Positions 1 through 7,871 of a stretch of 38,256 nt of DNA are shown piece after piece. The position numbers were made by a program, and so were the translations under genes. Positions within the stretch are counted from its first letter, which is position 1, and every line of letters starts with the position of its first letter. The notes beneath the pieces are model-generated. The model made no database searches. It saw only the letters and a list, made by a program, of their open reading frames with translations, and was not told where the DNA came from. Source of the DNA: Microbacteriaceae bacterium PS02067 (lineage in GTDB: Bacteria > Actinomycetota > Actinomycetes > Actinomycetales > Microbacteriaceae). The stretch covers positions 1 to 38,256 of the forward strand of contig JASCPG010000027.1 in assembly GCA_029960085.1 (NCBI GenBank), in the 5' to 3' direction.

Positions 1-250
1 GGGACGTCCCGGTCCGCGCGGCCCCGCAGCAGCGCGTTCCACGGCGCCACCCGCCGCGGGCCGGCCGACAGGTGGTCCCGCGGGCCGGCCGACAGGTGGT
101 CCCGCGGGCGGTGGGCCGGCATCTGGGGGATCAGCTGGGCCCGCCTCGCCGGGTCCGTCACCGCAGGGCGGCGGACCGCGCTCATCTTCTCCAACTCGAT
201 CCGGCCCTGCCAGGCCGACTACACCGCCGCCCGCCGGCCGGACTCAGTAA
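1..250 (+). CDS. C-terminal end of TrbL/VirB6-like T4SS channel protein (split by window ends)
   Basis: This is the end of the gene that begins at 36948. The open frame is entered at position 2 and stops at TAA 248-250. It codes for a tail of about 82 residues made almost only of Gly, Pro, Ala, Ser, Arg and Thr, with no predicted fold. A unit GRPTGGPA occurs twice in tandem. Seen: the reading frame matches the 3' end of the window exactly when 38165 is superposed on 1. Inference: the contig was cut inside a low-complexity, very GC-rich stretch of this gene. The SCO6880-type gene follows 12 bases after the stop, so the two belong to one operon. Confidence 0.75.
   Translation, partial: GRPGPRGPAAARSTAPPAAGRPTGGPAGRPTGGPAGGGPASGGSAGPASPGPSPQGGGPRSSSPTRSGPARPTTPPPAGRTQ
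61..108 (+). repeat. 24-bp tandem repeat, two copies, in the channel-protein tail
   Basis: Positions 61-84 and 85-108 are identical 24-bp units. Each codes for eight residues (GRPTGGPA in phase). The repeat is in frame, so changes in copy number would lengthen or shorten the tail without breaking the protein. Confidence 0.9.
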
Positions 251-262
251 GGAACCGTCCTC

Positions 263-1753
263 ATGAGCTCGAACATCGATTACGACGTCGCACGGCCCGC
301 CCGGCTGCCCGCCCGATCCTCTCAGGGCATCGTCCTGGGCCTGGACCCGTGGCAGGTCACCACCCTGCTCGCTGCCGCGGCGACCATCCTGCTCAGCGTG
401 CAACGCTTCGGCCCGGCCGGGCTTCTCTACGCGGCACCGATCTACCTTCCGCTGGGGGTCGGAGCCGTGATCCGCACCCGAGGCATGTCTCTCCCGCGCT
501 GGGTCGCGGTGTGGCTGAACAAAGCGTTCCGTGACGCTACAGGCGCCAACCGGGAAGTGTTCGCCCCCGAGAAGGTGCGTTCTGCGGGGACGCTGCGCCT
601 TCCGGGCCGGCTGGGTGCGATCGAGCTGTGGGATGTGGACGGCATGACATGCGTGTACGACCCGCACGGCCGCTCGGCCACGATCATGGCGGAGCTGGAA
701 GTTCCCGGGTTCCTCATGAAGGACCTGCACGAACGGTTCGACCTGGCCGAGAGGTGGGCACTCGTCCTCGCGTCGTTCACCCAACGCGCCGGCATCAAGC
801 GCGTCACCATGCAGGAGCGCACCACACCCACGACCATCCAGGTAGCGCGGGACCGTTTCGCCCAGCGCACCGGTTCTCTCGATGTCCCCAGCGCAACGCG
901 CCGCTACCAGGCGGTGATGGACCGCTCTGAGGGCTACGCCGTCGCGCACCGCAACTATCTGACCCTCACCTACGACCTGGTCAAGCTCGCTCCGCAGCTG
1001 AAGGCGCTGGGCGGGGGAAAGGCTGCGATCCAGCGTCTCGCCGCCGTGGAGGCGGGCAACGTCCGCGACGCTCTCGACGGCGCCGAGGTGCGCGTCAAGC
1101 GGTGGTTGGGCGTGCGGGACGTGGCAGCTCTGGCACGGACAGCGTTCGACCCCGCCTCGGTGACCACCGTGGAGAGCCGCTCCGGTGACCTCGCCGGGGT
1201 CGACCCGGCCGCGATGGGGCCGACCTACATGGAGGAGCCGAAGGGCAAGAACGGCCTCGTTTACACGGACTCCGGGGTGCATACCACGATGTGGATCCAC
1301 GAGTGGCCGCGTTCGGCCGCACCGGTCGGCTTCGTCAACGACCTGGTGTTCTCCCGTCACCCGGTCACCAACGCGGCGATCTCCCACATCTTCACCACGG
1401 TCATGACGCCTGTCCCCGTGGGCGCGGCGTTGAAGCGGATCCGTCAGGAGAAGAAGACGTGGCGCTCTAACGAGCGCATGCGCGCCGGGCGCGGCCAGGA
1501 CGGCAGCGCCGTCGACCGCGCCGACTATGAGGCGCTGGAAGCACAGGAAGAGGGTCTGGTCAGCGGGCACGGCGAGTATCAGTACGCCGGGTACTTGACG
1601 GTGACCGCCTCGGATGAGAGCGACCTCGAGCAGGCCGTCGCCGGCGTCCGCAACTCACTGTCCCGAGCGGGCATGGAGGCGCAGATCCTCTACGCACAGC
1701 AGGGCGAGGCGCTGCTGGTGAATGCGTTGCCGATCGGACTGGGGCTGAAATGA
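263..1753 (+). CDS. SCO6880-family conjugative transfer membrane protein
   Basis: This is a 496-residue protein resembling the SCO6880 family of actinobacterial conjugative elements, which sits beside the VirB4-type ATPase and is thought to be part of the T4SS core. Seen: a short basic and polar N-terminus, two closely spaced hydrophobic segments (about residues 30-47 and 50-68), then a long soluble, presumably cytoplasmic region. The start ATG lies 12 bases after the stop of the channel protein. The gene overlaps the next one by ATGA. No ATPase P-loop is visible, so it is not itself a motor. The family assignment rests on the N-terminal membrane pattern, the length and the position before VirB4. 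Confidence 0.75.
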   Translation: MSSNIDYDVARPARLPARSSQGIVLGLDPWQVTTLLAAAATILLSVQRFGPAGLLYAAPIYLPLGVGAVIRTRGMSLPRWVAVWLNKAFRDATGANREVFAPEKVRSAGTLRLPGRLGAIELWDVDGMTCVYDPHGRSATIMAELEVPGFLMKDLHERFDLAERWALVLASFTQRAGIKRVTMQERTTPTTIQVARDRFAQRTGSLDVPSATRRYQAVMDRSEGYAVAHRNYLTLTYDLVKLAPQLKALGGGKAAIQRLAAVEAGNVRDALDGAEVRVKRWLGVRDVAALARTAFDPASVTTVESRSGDLAGVDPAAMGPTYMEEPKGKNGLVYTDSGVHTTMWIHEWPRSAAPVGFVNDLVFSRHPVTNAAISHIFTTVMTPVPVGAALKRIRQEKKTWRSNERMRAGRGQDGSAVDRADYEALEAQEEGLVSGHGEYQYAGYLTVTASDESDLEQAVAGVRNSLSRAGMEAQILYAQQGEALLVNALPIGLGLK

Positions 1754-3348
1754 GCGTCAAGAAGGAGTGGCACTTCGAGCACACCGGCCTCTCACGCGCC
1801 GAGCTGCGCGCGCTGCGCCGCCAGGCCCGTGAGGGCGCCCGTGCGGGGGAGGTCAACACCACGCCGCGCGAGGTGCGGCTGCCACCGACGTCCGTTCCCG
1901 CGTACGGCAACGGACTCGCGGAGGGCGGCTGGTGGAACCTGTTCCCGACTCGCGTGGAACCCCACCGGGCCACCACCAAAGACATCGCCGCGATCTACCC
2001 GTTCGTCGCCGACGCCGGCATCGGCACTCTCGGCCCGATCCTCGGGGTCGACCTGAACGCGGACAGCCTCTTCTGCTTCTCGCCGTGGGACGCATACGGC
2101 GATGACAGCGAGCGAGGCACCCTGTCAACCAACATCCTCGTGCAGGGCGCGTACCGGGCCGGCAAGTCCGGCACCATCAAGTGCCTTGTCTCACGCGGGT
2201 TCGCGTGGGGCTACCAGGCCGTGGTGCCCTCCGACTCGAAGGGGGAGTGGGTGGCCCTGGCGGAGCAGACCGAGGGCGGCAAGACCATCCGCCTCGGCGG
2301 GACGTATCGGCTCAACCCGCTCGATCGCGGCCCGCACCGCTCGGGGTCAACGGCCGAGGAACACGAGAGCATCGTGCAGCAGCGACGCATGACGACGCTG
2401 ATCCAGCTGCTCGAGATGACCCATCCGGCGAAGTCCCTCACCCCTGCAGAGCACACCGCGGCCACGCTCGCCCTGAACCTGGCGATCGCGGCAACGAACG
2501 ACAGGCCGACACTGCGGGAGGTGCACCACCAGCTGGGACTGATCATGAACGGAGAGGTCGAGGCAGAGCGCAAGCCCCGCGAAGCGGCGGAGGACGTCAG
2601 GCTGCTGCTCAACCGCTTCATCACCGGCGACCTATCGGGCCTGTTCGAGGACGAGTCCACGGTCGAGTTCGATGAAGCCGCCCCCATCGTCGTCGTGGAC
2701 ACCTCCGAGCTGTTCCAGCGCAGCGAACTGGTGGCACAGATCGCCCAGGTCTGCACGACCAGCTGGGTGCAGGCCGTGATCTCCGACCGCTCATCCAAGC
2801 GGAAGCGGTACCTGATCCGCGAAGAAGGCTGGCGGGATATGACCAGCGTGCAGGCCCTGCAGATGTACCAGCAGTGGCTGAAGCTCTCCCGCCATTACGG
2901 CATCGCCAACGTCGTGATTCTGCACAAGATGGGCGACCTGGACGCGGTCGGCCCCGAAGGTTCGCAGGAGCGTTCCCTCGCGTACTCGGTGGTGCAGGAC
3001 ATCGAGAACAAGTTCATCTTCCACGTCAACCGGCAGGAGGAGGACAACCTGCGGGTGCGTCTGAACCTCCCCGCCAGCCACGTGCAGGTCGCCCGGCGGC
3101 TGCGCAAGGGGGAGTTCCTGGCGTATGTGGGCAAGTTCGCCTATGTCGTGGACTGCTTCAGCACGTCCACCCCGGAAGAGTTCGAACTGTTCAAGACGGA
3201 TGACGCCGTCATGGGCGACCGCACGGTCCCCGGCGCCGACGTCGAGCCCGATCTGGCGATCGAAGACCTGTGGCCGACTCCTGAGCGGGATGACGCCCTA
3301 GATAGCTGGCTGGCCGCCGCGCCCGCCGGTCAGGGAGGAACAGAATGA
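1750..3348 (+). CDS. VirB4-like T4SS ATPase
   Basis: This is a 532-residue cytoplasmic ATPase expected to power assembly of, or transport through, the conjugation channel. Seen: Walker A GAYRAGKS at about residues 133-140, a hydrophobic strand ending in Asp (IVVVDTSE) near residue 320, and an LIREEGW segment where VirB4/TraC proteins carry their conserved acidic Walker-B-like motif. A C-terminal helical region follows. It is shorter than Proteobacterial VirB4 (about 800 residues). The missing N-terminal part may be supplied by the preceding SCO6880-type protein, which would fit the actinobacterial arrangement (inference). The ATG overlaps the previous stop, and its own stop overlaps the next ATG, so translation is coupled on both sides. 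Confidence 0.8.
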   Translation: MSVKKEWHFEHTGLSRAELRALRRQAREGARAGEVNTTPREVRLPPTSVPAYGNGLAEGGWWNLFPTRVEPHRATTKDIAAIYPFVADAGIGTLGPILGVDLNADSLFCFSPWDAYGDDSERGTLSTNILVQGAYRAGKSGTIKCLVSRGFAWGYQAVVPSDSKGEWVALAEQTEGGKTIRLGGTYRLNPLDRGPHRSGSTAEEHESIVQQRRMTTLIQLLEMTHPAKSLTPAEHTAATLALNLAIAATNDRPTLREVHHQLGLIMNGEVEAERKPREAAEDVRLLLNRFITGDLSGLFEDESTVEFDEAAPIVVVDTSELFQRSELVAQIAQVCTTSWVQAVISDRSSKRKRYLIREEGWRDMTSVQALQMYQQWLKLSRHYGIANVVILHKMGDLDAVGPEGSQERSLAYSVVQDIENKFIFHVNRQEEDNLRVRLNLPASHVQVARRLRKGEFLAYVGKFAYVVDCFSTSTPEEFELFKTDDAVMGDRTVPGADVEPDLAIEDLWPTPERDDALDSWLAAAPAGQGGTE

Positions 3349-4625
3349 CCACCACGCGACCGCTCGTACGCGCCTCCGTCGTCGACGGGCACTCAACGAT
3401 CATCCACCCGGACGGCTCGGCCGAGCACGTGGCCGCGGAGGAAGGCCGCGACCTCCGGGAGACTGTGGTCGACCGGGCAGTGCAGATCGCAGCCGACCAC
3501 CACAGCGACGTCGAGCTGGTGACCAGCGGAGATCTCGGCGACGTGCATCTGCTGGTGACACCGGCTGGCCGGGTCAGTCAGGTGCGCGTGGAGGACAGCC
3601 CCGCGTCTTTGGACCCTGAGCTCACTCGAACGTTGGAGGCGATCCGGGGCGCCGAAGCTCCCCAACCGGCGCCGATGACCACACGCCGGCGGATGCCGAC
3701 GCCCGAGCCCGCTGCTGAAGCGTCGTCGAACAGACCCACGTTCATCGACGACGCACCACCGCCGCCCACCGCGACACGCGGGTGGCGTCGCCTCTTCGGG
3801 GTCAGCGCCGGCCCGGTAGAGCTCGCACGACTCCAGTCGCAGCGGGAAGCTGCCGCGCACTGGTCGAGCGTGCGCCGCATCGCCGTTGTCAACGGCAAGG
3901 GCGGCGTGGGCAAGACGATGACCACCGCGTGCCTCGCCGCCGTCTACGGTCGCTTCGGGGGCGGGGGAGTGCTCGCCTGGGACAACAACCCGACCCGGGG
4001 ATCCCTGGGCTGGCGCACGGAGAGCGCCCCGCACGGCGCGACGGTGCAGCACGTCCTGCAGGACGCCGGCCGGCTCGGCGACCCGAACGTGCCGGCCGCG
4101 GCGATCGCCGGGTACGTCCACCACCAGGCCGCAGACAAGTACGACGTGCTCCGTTCCAACCCGCAGCTGCTGGCGATCAGCCAGCGGGTGGACGCGAAAG
4201 AGTTCGACGAACTCATCACGGTCGTCGACCGCGCGTACCGGCTTGTCATCTTCGACTCGGGAAACGACGAGTCGGCGGAGAGGTGGCTTCGCATGATCGA
4301 CCACTCCCACCAGCTGGTCATCCCCACCACCACAGCCCCGGAAGCTGCCGAGTCCGCGCTGCTGCTGCTGGAGGAGCTCCAGGCGAGGGACGAGCATTCC
4401 GCTCGACTGGCGGCCCAATCGCTGATCGTCGTCACCGACGCCGATCGCGTCGGGACCGGCAAGAGCGGCGCGGTCGCCGACCGGTTCGCCGCCGCGGGGC
4501 ACCAGGTAATGCTCCTCCCGTACGACCCAGCGCTGAAAAGCGGTCAGCTGCGGTTCGACAATCTGCGCCCGGCAACGCAAGACGCGTGGGTGCGTGTCGC
4601 CGCGGCCGCCGTTGCGACGTTCTGA
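3345..4625 (+). CDS. ParA/MinD-like ATPase inside the transfer operon
   Basis: This 426-residue protein has two parts. Residues 1 to about 175 form an acidic, proline-rich region with no recognised motif. The rest is a SIMIBI ATPase with the deviant Walker A KGGVGKT at about residues 185-191 and a VIFDSGND switch II/Walker B strand. It lies between the VirB4-like and VirD4-like genes. That position suggests a role in positioning the transfer machine or the plasmid at the membrane rather than plain partition; a separate ParA with its own partner lies at 32093-33030. Such ATPases are known in actinobacterial tra loci, but I cannot assign this one a tested function. The ATG overlaps the preceding stop. 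Confidence 0.75.
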   Translation: MTTTRPLVRASVVDGHSTIIHPDGSAEHVAAEEGRDLRETVVDRAVQIAADHHSDVELVTSGDLGDVHLLVTPAGRVSQVRVEDSPASLDPELTRTLEAIRGAEAPQPAPMTTRRRMPTPEPAAEASSNRPTFIDDAPPPPTATRGWRRLFGVSAGPVELARLQSQREAAAHWSSVRRIAVVNGKGGVGKTMTTACLAAVYGRFGGGGVLAWDNNPTRGSLGWRTESAPHGATVQHVLQDAGRLGDPNVPAAAIAGYVHHQAADKYDVLRSNPQLLAISQRVDAKEFDELITVVDRAYRLVIFDSGNDESAERWLRMIDHSHQLVIPTTTAPEAAESALLLLEELQARDEHSARLAAQSLIVVTDADRVGTGKSGAVADRFAAAGHQVMLLPYDPALKSGQLRFDNLRPATQDAWVRVAAAAVATF

Positions 4626-4634
4626 GGTCCACGC

Positions 4635-6455
4635 ATGGGACAGGAGCGCAGGTCGCTGATCCTGGTCGGGGTGATGGCCTCGCTCATCACCCTCGGCTTG
4701 GGCTTTGTGGTGCTCGTCGAGGCGATGATCTCCGCCGCCTGTGGGCAACGCCCGCAGGGAACGAACCCCATCGCCGCTCTGCAGCTGCTGGTGACGGGCT
4801 CGACGGCCGGCTACGCCGAGATCGCCGGCTGCGCGTTCCCGGTGACCGCGATCCGCGTCACGGCAGGGCTCATCCTGCTCGCCGCGATCGCGGCCGCGAT
4901 CGCCGGGGCCATCGGATACGCGCGCTGGAAGCAGACCGACGCGGCCTTCGTGGCAGAGCTACGACGTCGCCCCGGATTCGCAACCCGCTCCGAGGTCCGC
5001 AAGCATCTGTCGGCGCGCGCGGTGCTGCGCAACGCGCGGACACTCCGCCCCACCCTCACCCGCCGCCCGACAGCCGCCGACGTCGGGTGGCCGCTGGGAG
5101 AATCACGACACGTCGACGTCTACGTGTCGATCGAGGACTCCGTCGTCCTCGAGGGCCCGCCCCGCGGCGGCAAAGGGTTCCGGGTGCTGATCCCGGCGAT
5201 CATCGACTGGGCGGGACCGCTCATCACGACGTCGACGACCAACGACAACCTCACCGCCACCTACCGCTCCCGCCAGCAGCGCGGGGACGTGCACGTGTTC
5301 GACCCGCAGGGCCTCTCCGGCCTGCCCCGCACGCTTCGGTACAGCCCGATCGCGGGGTGCGAAGACCCGTTGGTCGCCACCCAGCGTGGCCGCGCGATCA
5401 TCGGGGGCACCGCTCTGGGTTCCTCCGGCACCAACGGGGAATGGGCCGACGCCGCGGCAACAGTCCTGGCGCGACTGTTGCACGCGGCCGCGGTTGGAGG
5501 CCGGCAGGTCAGCGACCTGTACAGCTGGGGGTCCACCCCGGGCCTTGCCAAAGCCGCCGTCGAGATCCTCAGCGTTGACGGCACGCCGGGGTGGGGTGAC
5601 GGGTTGGAATCCATCCTCGACGGTGACCCGAAACTGCTGTCCTCGATGTGGTTCGGCGTGCAAAGCGCGGTCGCGCCTCTCGCGATCCCGCAGGTGCGCG
5701 ACACGCTCTCGCCGACCGGCGCCGACGCCCCGTTCGACCCGGCGCAGTTCCTCGCGGCCGAGAACACGCTGTACCTGCTGGGCACCTCCAGCGGCGCCAC
5801 CGCGATGGGAGGGTTCCTCTCCGCAATGCTCGATGACGTCGTCGAGATCGCACGCAAGAAGGCGCTCTCCTCACCGGGTGCGCGACTGCCGATCCCCCTC
5901 GGCCTGATCCTCGACGAGATCGCGAATATGTTCCGTTGGGACGCGCTCCCGCGGATCATGGCAGATGGCGGCGGCCGCGGTATCTGTACCTTCGTGGTGT
6001 TGCAGGCCCTCTCGCAGGCTGAGACCAGTTGGTCCGCCGCGGAGGCGTCCACGATCTGGTCGGCCGCGACAGCGAAGATCCTGCTCGGCGGCGCCGGCGA
6101 CGCCGCCCATCTGCGCGACATCGAGTCTCTGCTCGGTGTCCGTGAGCACAGGCGAACTCAGCGCTCCTGGAACAGCGACTCGATGTCGCATTCCACCAGT
6201 GAGCACCACGAGCGGCTCCCCTTGATGACTGTCGACGAGATCCGGCGCATGCCGACCGGAATCGGTCTGCTCACCTACCGAAACCGCCGCCCCGCGCTCA
6301 TCGAGCTGGACGGCTGGATCGAGCGTCACGACGCGAAGAAGATCACGGCGGGCAAGACGGACCTCGAACGGGAGCAGCAGACCTTCTTCGCTGCAGAAGA
6401 GGCCGCGCGGCTCGCGCGGCACTCACTGGCTGCCAGTGGGGATGCCGATGAGTAA
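4635..6455 (+). CDS. VirD4/TraG-like type IV coupling protein
   Basis: This 606-residue coupling ATPase should bring the relaxase-DNA complex to the T4SS. Seen: two N-terminal hydrophobic segments (about residues 8-30 and 70-95), Walker A GPPRGGKG at 174-181, Walker B LILDEIAN, and a FVVLQALSQAE segment typical of the TraG/TraD motor core. A charged C-terminal tail follows. The Walker A lysine is followed by Gly rather than Ser/Thr, which is also seen in some coupling proteins. The gene starts 9 bases after the ParA-like stop and overlaps the next ORF by 8 bases. Confidence 0.88.
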   Translation: MGQERRSLILVGVMASLITLGLGFVVLVEAMISAACGQRPQGTNPIAALQLLVTGSTAGYAEIAGCAFPVTAIRVTAGLILLAAIAAAIAGAIGYARWKQTDAAFVAELRRRPGFATRSEVRKHLSARAVLRNARTLRPTLTRRPTAADVGWPLGESRHVDVYVSIEDSVVLEGPPRGGKGFRVLIPAIIDWAGPLITTSTTNDNLTATYRSRQQRGDVHVFDPQGLSGLPRTLRYSPIAGCEDPLVATQRGRAIIGGTALGSSGTNGEWADAAATVLARLLHAAAVGGRQVSDLYSWGSTPGLAKAAVEILSVDGTPGWGDGLESILDGDPKLLSSMWFGVQSAVAPLAIPQVRDTLSPTGADAPFDPAQFLAAENTLYLLGTSSGATAMGGFLSAMLDDVVEIARKKALSSPGARLPIPLGLILDEIANMFRWDALPRIMADGGGRGICTFVVLQALSQAETSWSAAEASTIWSAATAKILLGGAGDAAHLRDIESLLGVREHRRTQRSWNSDSMSHSTSEHHERLPLMTVDEIRRMPTGIGLLTYRNRRPALIELDGWIERHDAKKITAGKTDLEREQQTFFAAEEAARLARHSLAASGDADE

Positions 6456-6828
6456 TCGCCGCAACCCCAACGCGCGCGGGTATCGGACCGGATACCTGCG
6501 ATCCGTCCCGTGGTTCCAGCGCCGCGACCGCTGGTTCGCACGGGAAGCCGCCACGGGCAGCCTCGCCTGCGCGGCGTGCAATCTCGCAGGCACGCCCCGT
6601 GAGTTCGAGCTGCACCACGTCACCTACAGCGGAGTCGTGCAGGAGGGCCAGCGGTGGGTTGCGGGGGAGGCCCACGAGGACCTCATCCCGTTGCATCCGC
6701 TGTGCCACGAGCTGCTGCACTGGTTCATCGACACGGACCCGATCCTCGCGCGACACCGTTCCCGCGAAGACGCAACCGCACAAGCACTGCCCAAAGTCTT
6801 GGCGCGGGTGGGAGGGAATGCACGATGA
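6448..6828 (+). CDS. HNH-endonuclease-like small protein
   Basis: This 126-residue protein has a CAAC pair near residue 40, an ELHHVTY strand with two histidines, and a PLHPLCHELLH segment. These match the cysteine-HH-LCxxCH layout of degenerate HNH/zinc-finger nucleases. I chose ATG 6448 rather than the upstream GTG 6436 because a GGGG Shine-Dalgarno-like run lies just upstream at 6438-6441 and the N-terminus MSNRRNPNARG reads naturally. The gene overlaps the coupling-protein stop and the next start (ATGA), so it is an integral operon member. Whether it cuts DNA is unknown, since the second zinc-binding cysteine pair looks incomplete. Confidence 0.6.
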   Translation: MSNRRNPNARGYRTGYLRSVPWFQRRDRWFAREAATGSLACAACNLAGTPREFELHHVTYSGVVQEGQRWVAGEAHEDLIPLHPLCHELLHWFIDTDPILARHRSREDATAQALPKVLARVGGNAR

Positions 6829-7319
6829 ACGAGTTTGACGACCTTGACCCGGAGGAACTGGAAGCTCTGCTCGAGGAGGAGATCGAACAGTACGACCTCC
6901 AGAACCGGGAGAGCGCAGCATCGCTCACCTCCGCGGGGATCATCAGCTGGCGCGATCTCCCGGACGCCGACGCTCGCGCCGCGTGGGTGGAGCTGCGCAG
7001 CTGGGTGGAGTGGTTCACCGCGCGGTACCAGATCAGCGGCACCATCGTCCCGAACTGCTGGTGGAAGCACGGGATCCTCGTCGAGGAGCTCAGCGCGCTC
7101 CACACCGCGCATCGCGCACTGTTCGCGGACACCGACAGCGGGCTGGGGCCGATCGGGTGGCACGAACGCCTCCCGGCCGCGAAGCAACGGCTCAAGGACG
7201 CCTCGGCCCCGCTGGGCTGCACCGCCGGCTCCCATCAGGACAAGAAGCCCCGTGACTGGTCGACCGTGACGGATGAGGGCGACTGGACGGCGTGGTCCAC
7301 ACAGGCCCACGGCCAATAA
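6825..7319 (+). CDS. DUF4913-like conserved protein
   Basis: This is a 164-residue soluble protein. The very acidic N-terminus (FDDLDPEELEALLEEEIEQ) is followed by a tryptophan-rich core with VEWFTARY, CWWKH and GWHERL. That combination resembles the DUF4913 family found in actinobacterial conjugative elements. ATG 6825 is chosen because it overlaps the preceding stop as ATGA and excludes about 57 upstream residues that read as an out-of-frame shadow of the HNH-like gene. Function unknown. Its place between the coupling protein and ssb suggests a role in transfer or its control. Confidence 0.55.
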   Translation: MNEFDDLDPEELEALLEEEIEQYDLQNRESAASLTSAGIISWRDLPDADARAAWVELRSWVEWFTARYQISGTIVPNCWWKHGILVEELSALHTAHRALFADTDSGLGPIGWHERLPAAKQRLKDASAPLGCTAGSHQDKKPRDWSTVTDEGDWTAWSTQAHGQ

Positions 7320-7360
7320 GCGTCCCGCAGCACGCGGGCATCACCAAGGAAAGGGAAATC

Positions 7361-7807
7361 ATGAGCACACGAATCCCCCTCACCATCGAGGGGAACCTGA
7401 CCGCCGACCCCGACAGCGGGGTGTCCGAGAAGGAGACGGACTGGACGCGCCTGCGAGTGGCGGTCAACGACCGCCGGCTCAACGAGCAGTCCGGGCAGTG
7501 GGAAGACGGTGACACCGTCTTCCACGACGTCGTCGTGTTCGGCAAGCAGGCCAGGAACGCAGCCGCGTCGCTGCGCAAAGGCGATGGCGTCCTCGTCACC
7601 GGCCAGCTGCGGTTCTCGAACTACACCGACAAGGAGACCGGCGTCCAGCGCGAGAACCGCCAGGTCGTCGCCGACACCGTCGCCGCGTCCCTGAAGTATG
7701 ACGAGGTCACGGTCGCGCGCAGCCCAAAAGCTAAAGGCCCGGAGGCGTACGCAACCGGGCCTGTCGCCGCCTCGGAGGTCCAGTCCGAGGCATGGATCGC
7801 GCGCTGA
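7361..7807 (+). CDS. ssb: Single-stranded DNA-binding protein
   Basis: This 148-residue OB-fold protein has the SSB signature: N-terminal TIEGNLTADP, TRLRVAVNDR, FHDVVVFGKQARNAA, KGDGVLVTGQLR and VVADTVAASL. Plasmid SSBs coat the transferred strand in the recipient. It ends in QSEAWIAR and lacks the acidic DDxPF tip that chromosomal SSBs use to recruit repair partners, so it may act only as a coating protein. The start ATG 7361 has a good ribosome-binding site (aaggaaaggg, 7347-7356). It is the last gene of the transfer operon. Confidence 0.9.
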   Translation: MSTRIPLTIEGNLTADPDSGVSEKETDWTRLRVAVNDRRLNEQSGQWEDGDTVFHDVVVFGKQARNAAASLRKGDGVLVTGQLRFSNYTDKETGVQRENRQVVADTVAASLKYDEVTVARSPKAKGPEAYATGPVAASEVQSEAWIAR

Positions 7808-7821
7808 CAGCTGCGAACTGA

Positions 7822-7853
7822 AGCGGGCGGGACTCATCGTAGTCCCGCCCGCT
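7822..7853. terminator. Bidirectional hairpin terminator
   Basis: A perfect 13-bp inverted repeat, AGCGGGCGGGACT / AGTCCCGCCCGCT, surrounds a 6-base loop. A short T run follows on the + strand and an A-start precedes it. It lies between the convergent ssb and relaxase genes, so it can end both transcripts. Confidence 0.85.
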
Positions 7854-7871
7854 TTGTCGCGCCCACAGGGG

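Noticed and set aside
182..1570. A 462-residue - strand frame opposite the SCO6880-type gene
   Set aside because: The composition is Arg/His/Gly/Val-rich with no motif, and it is antisense to a well-placed operon gene.
3782..5578. A 598-residue + strand frame across the ParA-like and VirD4-like genes
   Set aside because: It is Arg/Ala/Gly/Pro-rich, crosses two real genes in another frame and has no domain.
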